From Prolixibacteraceae bacterium (GTDB lineage Bacteria; Bacteroidota; Bacteroidia; Bacteroidales; Prolixibacteraceae): 64,000 nucleotides of DNA. Every line of letters begins with the position of its first letter. The stretch's first letter is position 1. The notes under the pieces are model-generated. The model had not been told where the DNA came from, made no database searches, and saw nothing but the letters and a program-made list of their open reading frames with translations. A program made the translations under genes and the position numbers. This document shows, piece by piece, positions 23,987-32,465 of this stretch. The DNA is taken from positions 79,156-143,155 of the forward strand of contig DOAQ01000007.1 in assembly GCA_003506435.1 (NCBI GenBank), written 5' to 3'.

Positions 23987-25243
23987 ATGATTTTAGGTTC
24001 AATAATATTTGTTATCATTTCCAGCATACTGGCCTTTCTGATCATCGTGCTGGCACTTGTTTCCACATTGCTTTTCGCCCGCGCAAAACTCACTGCTGTC
24101 GGAGATGTAAAAATTAACATCAACGGTGAAAAAGAAGTTATTGTTGGCCCTGGAAGTTCCTTACTTTCGACCTTATCGGAAAAAGGTATTTTTCTCCCTT
24201 CTGCCTGCGGCGGAGGTGGTACCTGTGCCCAATGCCGTTGCCAGGTTGTTGAAGGCGGAGGTTCGATACTTGCCACCGAGACCGACCATTTCACACGTAA
24301 AGAGCAACAAAACCACTGGAGACTTGGCTGTCAGGTAAAAGTCCGTGAGGACATGAAAATCCTTGTACCGGAACATGTGCTTGGCGTAAAAAAATGGGAA
24401 TGCGAAGTGATCTCAAACGACAACGTGGCTACTTATATCAAGGAATTTGTTGTTAAGCTCCCTGAAGGGGAAATGCTGAATTTCAAATCAGGTGGTTACA
24501 TCCAGATTGACGTGCCAAAAATTGATGTCGATTTTAAAGACATGGATATTTCGAAAGAATACCGTCCTGAATGGGAAAGATACAATATGTTCGATTTGGT
24601 TATGAAAAACCCGGAACCAACTTTCCGCGCTTATTCAATGGCCAACCATCCGGCTGAAGGCAATATCGTGATGCTGAATATCCGTATTGCAACACCTCCG
24701 TTCGACCGGGTAAAAGGCGGCTTCCAGAAAATAAACCCAGGAATCTGTTCGTCGTATATTTTTTCGCGCAAACCGGGCGATAAAGTTACAATTTCAGGAC
24801 CTTACGGGGAATTTTTCCTGAAAGATAACGACAACGAGATGATGTTTATAGGCGGTGGCGCCGGAATGGCCCCGATGCGTTCACATCTGCTCCATCTGTT
24901 CCAAACGGTAAAAGAAACCAAAAAGAAAATTACTTTCTGGTACGGAGCCCGCTCATGGAGAGAAGTTTTCTACTATGACCAGTTCCGCGAAATCGAGAAA
25001 AATTTCCCTAATTTCACATTCAGCCTGGCCCTGTCTGATCCGTTACCGGAAGACAACTGGACCGGCCCGAAAGGGTTCATACACCAGGTCATTTACGACC
25101 AGTACCTCAGCAAACATGAAGAACCGGAAGAAATCGATTACTACCTCTGCGGTCCGCCAATGATGAACTCGGCAGTACAAAAAATGCTTTACGACTTAGG
25201 TGTTCCGGATGAAAACGTGTTGTATGATGATTTCGGAAGTTAA
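23987..25243 (+). CDS. nqrF: Na+-translocating NADH:quinone reductase subunit F (NADH-oxidising)
   Basis: 418 residues. N-terminal membrane helix (about 5-30); ferredoxin domain with the [2Fe-2S] ligands Cys74, Cys80, Cys83 (PSACGGGGTCAQCRC) and Cys115; then the FAD/NADH domains, with RAYSMANHPAEGNIVMLNIR for FAD, GGGAGMAPMRSHLLHLF for NADH, and YYLCGPPMMNSAVQKMLYDL near the C-terminus. It takes hydride from NADH and passes electrons to the complex. Last gene of the operon; a strong hairpin terminator follows. Confidence 0.97.
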   Translation: MILGSIIFVIISSILAFLIIVLALVSTLLFARAKLTAVGDVKININGEKEVIVGPGSSLLSTLSEKGIFLPSACGGGGTCAQCRCQVVEGGGSILATETDHFTRKEQQNHWRLGCQVKVREDMKILVPEHVLGVKKWECEVISNDNVATYIKEFVVKLPEGEMLNFKSGGYIQIDVPKIDVDFKDMDISKEYRPEWERYNMFDLVMKNPEPTFRAYSMANHPAEGNIVMLNIRIATPPFDRVKGGFQKINPGICSSYIFSRKPGDKVTISGPYGEFFLKDNDNEMMFIGGGAGMAPMRSHLLHLFQTVKETKKKITFWYGARSWREVFYYDQFREIEKNFPNFTFSLALSDPLPEDNWTGPKGFIHQVIYDQYLSKHEEPEEIDYYLCGPPMMNSAVQKMLYDLGVPDENVLYDDFGS

Positions 25244-25270
25244 TTTCTGACTCAATTTTCATAAAATAAA

Positions 25271-25301
25271 GAGAGCCGCAAAATTAGTTAATGCGGCTCT
25301 C
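25271..25301. terminator. Bidirectional terminator between nqrF and the DUF1080 gene
   Basis: GAGAGCCGCA (25271-25280) pairs perfectly with TGCGGCTCTC (25292-25301), with T-rich sequence following on plus and A-rich sequence preceding it. It stands between convergent genes and can serve both. Confidence 0.85.
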
Positions 25302-25322
25302 TTCATTTTATTCAAACCCATT

Positions 25323-26108
25323 TCATTTACACAAATCCATAGGGAGTTCCTTTATTTTTTCTACCTCCACTTTACGCACAAACAATTCTGCCCCTTCCGA
25401 TTGTATCTGTATTTTTCCCTTGGTAAGCGAAATCAGCTTCCCATCTTCAATTTTACTGCAATTTCGGTTAAGCATGACAACTTTGCCATTGACCACATGG
25501 ATTGAAGTATTGCCATAACAATATAAATCAACTGTATTCCATTCACCCAACGGTTTTTCTGCATCGGTTGCTTTAGTGATATTCCGACCGTTATAAGCTT
25601 CTCCAAATTTTTCGGTTTCCCCGTCTTTCGAGAACTGAAATTTTCCGTCATCCAGTTTCTTTACCGATGTTTCGCAATAGGTATTATTCATCAGGTAGGT
25701 ATCACCTAGGCGGTCGTGCATCAACTGGTGCTCAATGCAGGCCATCCAGGTACCCAATGCAGCTCCAAAGTCACCAAAACTGTGGTACAGCAAACCGCTG
25801 TTGCGGGTCCCGTATACTTTTTCGCCCCATTTGAATTCCAGACGAAGGTGGTAATTCCCGAATTCCTTGTTGGTCGCAAGCGCTGCATTCACATCTCCGG
25901 AAATACGGATTACCTTTTGCCCGTCCATTTCAACAAGGGAATAAACCGACTCGGGAGTGGCTTTTTCTTTTAAATTTTCAAAACCTTTTATCGGATTACC
26001 GATAAAAATATCCCAGCCTTTCATATCTGTCCCGTTAAACAATTGCTTCTGTGCAAAGCATGATAAAACAGCTCCGAAAAGTAAAAATGATACAATTATT
26101 TTCTTCAT
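25323..26108 (-). CDS. DUF1080 (3-keto-disaccharide hydrolase-like) exported protein
   Basis: 261 residues. Signal peptide MKKIIVSFLLFGAVLSCFAQ, then QLFNGTDMKGWDIFIGNP, the family opening NG-x-D-x-x-GW, and a jelly-roll (concanavalin-like) fold with YHLRLEFKWGEKVYGTRNSG and GNTSIHVVNGKVVMLNRNCS. Some members hydrolyse 3-keto-glucosides or bind glycans; the substrate here is unknown. Cysteine 17 follows LS, so a lipoprotein form is possible but the lipobox (VLSC) is only partly typical. It is a single-gene unit between two hairpin terminators. Confidence 0.85.
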   Translation of the reverse strand: MKKIIVSFLLFGAVLSCFAQKQLFNGTDMKGWDIFIGNPIKGFENLKEKATPESVYSLVEMDGQKVIRISGDVNAALATNKEFGNYHLRLEFKWGEKVYGTRNSGLLYHSFGDFGAALGTWMACIEHQLMHDRLGDTYLMNNTYCETSVKKLDDGKFQFSKDGETEKFGEAYNGRNITKATDAEKPLGEWNTVDLYCYGNTSIHVVNGKVVMLNRNCSKIEDGKLISLTKGKIQIQSEGAELFVRKVEVEKIKELPMDLCK

Positions 26109-26135
26109 GTTTATTTGATTATGAGTTGGTAAAAA

Positions 26136-26165
26136 AAAACTGCCTTATAAAAATAAGACAGTTTT
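26136..26165 (-). terminator. Terminator of the small HTH-like gene
   Basis: AAAACTGCCTTAT (26136-26148) pairs with ATAAGACAGTTTT (26153-26165) with one mismatch, followed on the minus strand by eight or nine T (plus-strand A run from 26131). It closes the 26196-26447 gene and insulates the DUF1080 gene. Confidence 0.8.
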
Positions 26166-26195
26166 AAATATTTTTTCTAATTCCTTCTGGTTTTC

Positions 26196-26447
26196 CTAAT
26201 GTACCGTAGCTAAAATTTCTTCTGCCCTTTCCAATATTTTCGAATCATCCAATAAAACAATCCCGCCATTTGGTCCCGGTTCGATATGCAACCCTACTGA
26301 CTTTCCCCGATCGTAATTCGCGCCTCCAAAATAATTTCTGACGGTCTCAACTTCTATCCCAAATTCCTGCGCGATTTGTTGAATTGAGCCGTCAGGTAAG
26401 CTGTCTTTGATCTTCCGAAGCTCGTTGAATGTTATTTTCTTTTCCAT
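26196..26447 (-). CDS. Small helix-turn-helix-like protein, 83 residues
   Basis: A small soluble protein with MEKKITFNELRKIKDSLPDG followed by IQQIAQEFGIEVETVRNYFG, which reads as an HTH resembling the first helices of MarR- or resolvase-type recognition units, then GLHIEPGPNGGIVLLDDSKI and a short last helix. Similar short proteins occur in Bacteroidota, but I cannot name a family with confidence. It may be a DNA-binding regulator; no operator was recognised. It has its own terminator and no operon partner. Confidence 0.6.
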   Translation of the reverse strand: MEKKITFNELRKIKDSLPDGSIQQIAQEFGIEVETVRNYFGGANYDRGKSVGLHIEPGPNGGIVLLDDSKILERAEEILATVH

Positions 26448-26683
26448 GACATTAAATTTTTATAGGTTTTTGATAAAATCAACTAAATGTCCCTTAAAGT
26501 TAGAATTAATAATTTAATAACGGAAAGGTCACAGTCGGGTTACAATTATAGCCTCATAGTTTTAAATGCAACTGAACCCGGCAAATCGGTTGTTTATCTA
26601 TCTGAAATACAGAATTGGTGCATATTATAAAATGGAGAAGCTTTTTTTGGGATGAAAAATGTTGTGAAACATTTTAACATTTT

Positions 26684-29641
26684 TTAATGATTGGCAAGGC
26701 CTTCCCTGATGCAATCGTAAATTGCCTGATGAAGTTGCGGGCGCAAATTCAGCTCAAACATCTTTTGATTCTTTCGGGTGGGATAAACCCGGTTTGTAAA
26801 ATAAATAAAAAGCAATTGATTGTCGGGGTCGGCCCAGGTGAATATTCCTGTAAAACCACTGTGACCAAAGCTGTTGACACTGGCATCCACCGCAGGATAG
26901 GCATTTTCCAGTTTGTTTTTATCGTTATTGATCGAAGGCTTGTCGAAACCCAGTCCCCTGCGGTTTTTATTTTCCGGATATTGCCGACGGGTAAACTCTT
27001 TAACTGTCAGTGAATCGATATATTGAAGCCCTCCGTACCAGCCATATTGCATGTACATTTGCATCAGCTTGGCCAAATCATTGGCCGTACCGAACAAACC
27101 GGCATGACCTGAAATACCGCCCAGCATGGCGGCAGCTTCATCGTGCACAAAGCCTTGCATCAGTTCTTTCCTGAAATATTGGTCATCTTCCGTCGGAATA
27201 ACATTCTGAATGGGATAATACTTGTATGGATTATACGTGATACTGCCGGCTCCCAAAGGCCTGTAAAAGGTCGACTTCAGGTAATGTTCAAAATCGTCGT
27301 CGGTCAATCGTTCAACTACTTTAGGAAAAATAGTAAATCCGAGGTCAGAATAAACATATTCTTTCGTTGGCAATACTTTTGAATCTTTAATTTCCTGATA
27401 AATAGTTGTCACATAATTCTTGTTTTCATACAAACTGGAAGATACCCGTACCGAGAATTTATTGGTTGGCTGCTTCCTGAAAACAGCAGGGCTAAAGTCC
27501 CCCTTGCTGTTTTTTGCATTTATATAAAACGGGATGAATGGAGTCAATCCGGCCTGGTGTGTGAGTATTTCACGCAAGGTAATCTGCGCCTTGTTCGACT
27601 CTTTGAAATCAGTCCAATAGTTCGAAAAAGGAACATCTAGTTTTATTTTTTTTTCGCTGTAAAGTTTCATCAGGGCGGGCAGCGAGCTGGTAATTTTTGT
27701 GACCGACGCCCAGTCGTAAATACTTTCCCGCCTCACCGGCACCAAGGTATCGTAAGTGTAATATCCGTAGCACTCGTGAAAAATAACTTCTCCGTTTTTC
27801 GCAATCAATATCTGGCAACCCGGATAGGCTTTTTCTTTCAGTCCCAGACAGGCCAGAGAATCAATTTTCTGATGAAGCAACTCCGACCGGATGCCTACAT
27901 TTTCAGGAAAAGAATACGAAAGCCGACCATTCTTCCTGATCGAAAGCCCATCATTCACTTTGAAAACAGGATTGATACTGACAGGCAATTTCCCGTTCGC
28001 ATCCAGCGCCCCAAAAATAACCTGCGCCGCCAGTTCTTGTGTTGTGCTGTTTTCCTGGTAGGTTACCAGCAACGATTTGGCATTTGCCAGTTCTGGCAAA
28101 ATACCGATCGCATACGGATTGCCAAATAAGCAAACAATGCTTTTCGGATAATTGAGTTTGCGGATTGTACCCAGTTGTGAATCGGTTAAACCAAAATTGC
28201 CGGAAGGCGTGAGTTTCATTCCATGAACACCGGCAATTATCAGATTGTACGATTTTAGCTGGTTCAAAATTTTTGCCGTTTCGTCCGGAGCTGCATTTTC
28301 TGAGATCACAAAATGGTCCATGGTTGTGTAATTCTCAAGCATTCGCTGAAATGATGTTTCGTTGTTCGCTCCAATCGAAAGAGTAGCAATTTTTAGTGTA
28401 TCAAGACGCAGAAGCGGAAGAATTGAGCCGCTGTTAGTAAGAACAGTTATTGAACTCTGAAACAGGTTACGGCGTGTAACCTGATATTCGCCCCGGTTCA
28501 AGTCCTGCATCAGGTTTTTTGTCTCAACCGGTTTGTAATTATCGAGTTCCAGCCATTTCTTTGCGGCCAGTATTTTTCGGCATTTTTGTTCAATCATTTC
28601 TTTCGAAAGAGTTCCATCAGCAACGGCTTTTTTGACCGCAGTTATCGCCTGTCCCAGATCAGGCACAATTTCAAGAATATCGTTTCCGGCTTTAATTGCC
28701 TTCACTGCTGCCTCACCCGGCGAAAATTGTTTGCTGACCCCGTCCATGTTCATTCCGTCGGTAACTATCAACCCCTGAAAACCAATTTCTTCAATCAGTT
28801 TTTTCTGAATTATTTTTTCAGAAAGCGAAGCGGGAGTTTTCTCATCCGATTCGAGGACCGGCACCTGCAAGTGTGCAGTCATCACCGATCCGATTCCCTT
28901 TCCAGCAAGAAAACGAAACGGATACATACTTACACTATCGAGAAAATTTTCATCATGAGAAACAACCGGCAACGTAAAATGCGAATCACTGTCGGTGTCT
29001 CCATGTCCGGGGAAGTGCTTGGCGCAGGCAAATACTCCGACATCCTGAAGGCCGCTGGCATACATCCATGTTTTTTGCGCAACATTTGTTTTGTCCTCGC
29101 CAAACGACCGGTATCCGATTACCGGGTTTTTCGGATTGCTGTTGATGTCGGCCACCGGCGCAAAATTAATATGCACACCCAGCCTCCGGCATTGCTGCCC
29201 GATTTCTTTTCCCATCTGATAGATCAGCAAATCGTTGGTAATAGCGCCCAAAGCCATCTGCACCGGGTATTTCAGGGTCGATTCGAGCCGGAAGCCAAGT
29301 CCCCATTCGGCATCCATGGCAACCAAAATGGGAATTTTCGATTCTTTCTGGAAATGGTTCGTCATGGTTACCTGGGCCACGGGATCACCTTTCATGAAAA
29401 TTATACCGCCAACTTTATATTTTTGTATGTCGGATAAAACAGCCGCCGTATATTCTCCTGCTTTTTCAGAATAGGCCTGTACCATAAATAACTGCCCGAT
29501 TTTCTCATCAAGGGTCATGCCGCTGAGTGTGGAATCAACCCAGGGGTCGTTCATGAATCTTAAAAATCCGGGCCGGGTCTGTGAATTTGCTAACAGAACC
29601 AGGCCCATGCAAATAATTAGTAGCAGGTGGTTCTTCTTCAT
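26684..29641 (-). CDS. GH3 beta-N-acetylhexosaminidase (NagZ-like) fused to a beta-lactamase-fold serine hydrolase
   Basis: 985 residues, with signal peptide MKKNHLLLIICMGLVLLANS. The GH3 domain (about 30-360) has the NagZ signature KHFPGHGDTDSDSH at 208-221, including the Asp-Ser-His acid/base dyad, and the nucleophile Asp295 in LIVTDGMNMDG. A GH3 C-terminal domain runs to about 560. The last part is a class C beta-lactamase/penicillin-binding-type domain with SVTK at 646-649, YSDLGF as the YxN-like box and GHSGFTG. The first part should release GlcNAc from anhydro- or muropeptide-derived chains, and the second may act as esterase or peptidase. It is divergent from the NamZ-like gene, so the pair forms a cell-wall sugar salvage unit. 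Confidence 0.92.
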   Translation of the reverse strand: MKKNHLLLIICMGLVLLANSQTRPGFLRFMNDPWVDSTLSGMTLDEKIGQLFMVQAYSEKAGEYTAAVLSDIQKYKVGGIIFMKGDPVAQVTMTNHFQKESKIPILVAMDAEWGLGFRLESTLKYPVQMALGAITNDLLIYQMGKEIGQQCRRLGVHINFAPVADINSNPKNPVIGYRSFGEDKTNVAQKTWMYASGLQDVGVFACAKHFPGHGDTDSDSHFTLPVVSHDENFLDSVSMYPFRFLAGKGIGSVMTAHLQVPVLESDEKTPASLSEKIIQKKLIEEIGFQGLIVTDGMNMDGVSKQFSPGEAAVKAIKAGNDILEIVPDLGQAITAVKKAVADGTLSKEMIEQKCRKILAAKKWLELDNYKPVETKNLMQDLNRGEYQVTRRNLFQSSITVLTNSGSILPLLRLDTLKIATLSIGANNETSFQRMLENYTTMDHFVISENAAPDETAKILNQLKSYNLIIAGVHGMKLTPSGNFGLTDSQLGTIRKLNYPKSIVCLFGNPYAIGILPELANAKSLLVTYQENSTTQELAAQVIFGALDANGKLPVSINPVFKVNDGLSIRKNGRLSYSFPENVGIRSELLHQKIDSLACLGLKEKAYPGCQILIAKNGEVIFHECYGYYTYDTLVPVRRESIYDWASVTKITSSLPALMKLYSEKKIKLDVPFSNYWTDFKESNKAQITLREILTHQAGLTPFIPFYINAKNSKGDFSPAVFRKQPTNKFSVRVSSSLYENKNYVTTIYQEIKDSKVLPTKEYVYSDLGFTIFPKVVERLTDDDFEHYLKSTFYRPLGAGSITYNPYKYYPIQNVIPTEDDQYFRKELMQGFVHDEAAAMLGGISGHAGLFGTANDLAKLMQMYMQYGWYGGLQYIDSLTVKEFTRRQYPENKNRRGLGFDKPSINNDKNKLENAYPAVDASVNSFGHSGFTGIFTWADPDNQLLFIYFTNRVYPTRKNQKMFELNLRPQLHQAIYDCIREGLANH

Positions 29642-29746
29642 CTCATAAATTTCAAAATCGGCTAAAAGTACAAAGTTTAACAGAGAACTTTCGTGGTGTT
29701 TGCCTGCAATTTTTAATTATTATCTTAGCAAGATAAAATTTACAAT

Positions 29747-30913
29747 ATGAATTGGATTCCGATTATTGTTTTATCTGTCATCCTATTCTCTTCCTGCCAT
29801 TCTTTTGGCCAAAATTTGGCAACAGGGGCCGAACAGCCGGAACAATATTTAAATCGGCTAAAAGACAAAAAAATCGGGTTGGTAATAAATCATACATCTT
29901 TTGTCGGTGATCAAAATTTAACAGATTTTCTTCTCGAAAAGAAGATGAATATTGTCACCATTTTTGCGCCCGAACATGGTTTTCGCGGAAATGCAGCCCC
30001 CGGCGAAAAGGTGAATGACCAGATAGACAAAAAAACAGGTGTCCCGGTTGTTTCACTGTATGGAAAAACGAGGAAACCGACTCCCGAAATGATGAAAGAA
30101 ATAGACATTCTTATTTTTGACATTCAGGATGTGGGTTGCCGGTTTTACACGTATATCAGTACCTTGCATTATGCGATGGAAGCCTGCGCCGAAAACGGCA
30201 AAAAGTTGCTGGTGCTCGACCGCCCAAATCCCAACGGCGATTATGTGGCAGGCGCTATACTGAAGCCGGAATTCAAATCGTTTGTGGGCATGCACCCTAT
30301 TCCGGTAGTACATGGATGTACAGTTGGGGAACTGGCGTTGATGATCAACGGCGAAGGCTGGCTCGAAGGTGGTAAAAAATGTAAACTGGAAATCATTAAA
30401 GTGAAAAACTACCGGCACAGCGACCGTTATTCTCTTCCGGTAAAGCCATCACCAAACTTGCCAAATGACCTGTCGGTGCGACTTTATCCGTCGCTTTGCT
30501 TTTTCGAGGCAACGAACGTAAGCATTGGGCGCGGCACCGGTTTTCCGTTTCAGGTAATTGGTTACCCCAATGAATCGATGGGCAGTTTTACCTTCACCCC
30601 GGAAAATCTTCCCGAAATAGCCACCAATCCAAAACAGCAAGGAAAATTGTGCTATGGCATCGACTTCCGCGAAGAAAAAGATATTCCTGCTTTTACCCTG
30701 AAATATTTCATTGGATGGTATAATAAATTTCAGAATGAGAAAGATTTTATCAGCTCCGAACGTTGGTTAAACCTACTTTCCGGCTCCGATGAATTTCTGA
30801 AAATGATCAGAGAAAATAAAACGGAAGAAGAAATTCTGAAAAGCTGGCAAAGCGGATTGGATGCGTATAAAATCATCCGGAAAAAATATTTGTTGTACCC
30901 CGATTTTGAATAA
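29747..30913 (+). CDS. namZ: Exo-beta-N-acetylmuramidase (NamZ, DUF1343/GH171)
   Basis: 388 residues. The N-terminal signal MNWIPIIVLSVILFSSCHSF may be a lipoprotein type (cysteine 17) although its lipobox is not canonical. Family blocks are IGLVINHTSFVGDQN, IFAPEHGFRGNAAPGE, VVSLYGKTRKPTPEMM, ILIFDIQDVGCRFYTYISTL and LVLDRPNPNGDYVAG. GH171 enzymes release terminal MurNAc from the non-reducing end of muroglycan; an adjacent NagZ-like GH3 would alternate with it to remove GlcNAc. It is followed after six bases by the sodium symporter, in one operon. Confidence 0.85.
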   Translation: MNWIPIIVLSVILFSSCHSFGQNLATGAEQPEQYLNRLKDKKIGLVINHTSFVGDQNLTDFLLEKKMNIVTIFAPEHGFRGNAAPGEKVNDQIDKKTGVPVVSLYGKTRKPTPEMMKEIDILIFDIQDVGCRFYTYISTLHYAMEACAENGKKLLVLDRPNPNGDYVAGAILKPEFKSFVGMHPIPVVHGCTVGELALMINGEGWLEGGKKCKLEIIKVKNYRHSDRYSLPVKPSPNLPNDLSVRLYPSLCFFEATNVSIGRGTGFPFQVIGYPNESMGSFTFTPENLPEIATNPKQQGKLCYGIDFREEKDIPAFTLKYFIGWYNKFQNEKDFISSERWLNLLSGSDEFLKMIRENKTEEEILKSWQSGLDAYKIIRKKYLLYPDFE

Positions 30914-30919
30914 TTGCAA

Positions 30920-32359
30920 ATGAGCCCGATTATCGTTTTTTCTATTGTTGCCGGATATTTTGGTGTACTGATGCTGGTTTCCTGGCTGACCAGCCGCAAT
31001 GCCGATAATCAGAGTTTCTTTAATGCCAACAAATCGGCTCCGTGGTATCTGGTTGCTTTCGGAATGATCGGCACAAGCATATCGGGGGTTACTTTTATTT
31101 CAGTTCCGGGCGAAGTTGGTAATTCGGCCTTTTCATATTTGCAGTTTGCTCTGGGAAATTTCGTAGGGTACTGGATTATCGCGTTTGTTCTTCTTCCGGT
31201 GTATTACCGGATGAACCTGATTTCCATCTATTCATTTCTTCAGGAACGCTTTGGTTCCCGGTCACAAAAAACCGGTTCGCTGTTTTTTATTATCTCGAAA
31301 GTAGTTGGCTCTGCATTCCGTTTGTACCTGGTTGCCGGAGTTTTGCAACTGGCCTTTTTCGACGCTTTCGGCATTCCCTTCAGCGTCACGGTTTGTACCA
31401 GTATTTTTCTGGTATGGATTTATACGTACCGCGGAGGAGTTAAAACCATTGTGTGGACCGATACCCTGCAAACCGTCTTCCTGTTAGCAGCCGTTATTTT
31501 CACGGTATACAAAATATCGTCGGATCTAAATTGGTCGTTTGGAGAAACGGTTCAAACCATTTCGAAACACGACTATTCAACTATTTTCTTTTGGGACTGG
31601 CGTTCCCCAAATAATTTCTTCAAACAGTTTTTTGCCGGAATGTTCATGGCTATCGCGATTAACGGGATGGATCAGGATATGATGCAAAAGAACCTGAGTT
31701 GTAAAAACCGGCACGAATCAACCAAGAACATGCTTGTATTCAGTTTTCTTTTTGTTGGAACAGTCATTCTGTTCTTGGGTTTGGGAGTTTTATTATACAT
31801 TTTTGCCCATTCAAAAGGCATTGCCATTCCAGTTTTATCGGATAATTTTTATCCCATGCTGGCCCTCAACGAACTGGGTTTGTTCGTCGGAATCTCCTTT
31901 CTGATAGGGATTGTTGCTGCTGCATATTCCAGCGCCGATTCGGCACTGACAGCCCTCACCACCTCATTTTGCATCGATTTTCTCCCGTATGAAAGTTATC
32001 AGGAGAAAAAAAAGAAAATGATGCGCCGCTGGGTGCATTTCGGTTTCTCGGTGATGTTGATTATCGTTATTCTTCTCTTCAGATTACTAAACGACGAGAG
32101 TGTTGTAATGGCCGTTTTTAAAGCTGCCGGATATACGTATGGTCCAATTCTCGGCTTGTTTGCATTCGGCCTTTTAAGTAAACGAAAAGTGAATGAAAAA
32201 CATGTACCACTGGTAGCCATCTTGTCTCCTGTAATCTGCTACTTCTTATCTATGTTTTCAGAACAACTGTTTTTTGGTTATAAATTTGGTTTTGAATTGC
32301 TTATAGTGAACGGATTTTTGACCTATTCCGGACTTTATCTATTAAGCAGAAGCAAATAA
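30920..32359 (+). CDS. Sodium:solute symporter (SSS family)
   Basis: 479 residues from the ATG at 30920; a TTG six bases earlier directly follows the NamZ stop. About thirteen membrane helices. SSS family blocks are AFGMIGTSISGVTFISVPGE, GNFVGYWIIAFVLLPVYYRM, FAGMFMAIAINGMDQDMMQK and FLIGIVAAAYSSADSALTAL, the last with the conserved SSADS of the sodium site. It lies directly behind the NamZ-like gene and probably imports the released amino sugar (MurNAc or GlcNAc) with sodium; the substrate is inferred from context. Confidence 0.88.
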   Translation: MSPIIVFSIVAGYFGVLMLVSWLTSRNADNQSFFNANKSAPWYLVAFGMIGTSISGVTFISVPGEVGNSAFSYLQFALGNFVGYWIIAFVLLPVYYRMNLISIYSFLQERFGSRSQKTGSLFFIISKVVGSAFRLYLVAGVLQLAFFDAFGIPFSVTVCTSIFLVWIYTYRGGVKTIVWTDTLQTVFLLAAVIFTVYKISSDLNWSFGETVQTISKHDYSTIFFWDWRSPNNFFKQFFAGMFMAIAINGMDQDMMQKNLSCKNRHESTKNMLVFSFLFVGTVILFLGLGVLLYIFAHSKGIAIPVLSDNFYPMLALNELGLFVGISFLIGIVAAAYSSADSALTALTTSFCIDFLPYESYQEKKKKMMRRWVHFGFSVMLIIVILLFRLLNDESVVMAVFKAAGYTYGPILGLFAFGLLSKRKVNEKHVPLVAILSPVICYFLSMFSEQLFFGYKFGFELLIVNGFLTYSGLYLLSRSK

Positions 32360-32415
32360 ACTGATATATTTTTGGTGAATAAAGGCAAATGTTAAAAATT
32401 GTGAAAATCATTTCT

Positions 32416-32423
32416 TACATTTG
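32416..32423 (+). promoter_or_regulatory. Candidate -7 box before the beta-helix lipoprotein
   Basis: TACATTTG at 32416-32423 fits TAnnTTTG, 43 bases before the GTG start of the lipoprotein. The -33 box is not well formed. Confidence 0.45.
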
Positions 32424-32465
32424 CAATAATAGGTAGGAACCTAACGTTAAACCAAAAAACCGTTA

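Noticed and set aside
28586..29437. 283-codon plus-strand frame
   Set aside because: Antisense to the GH3 fusion gene; no domain.
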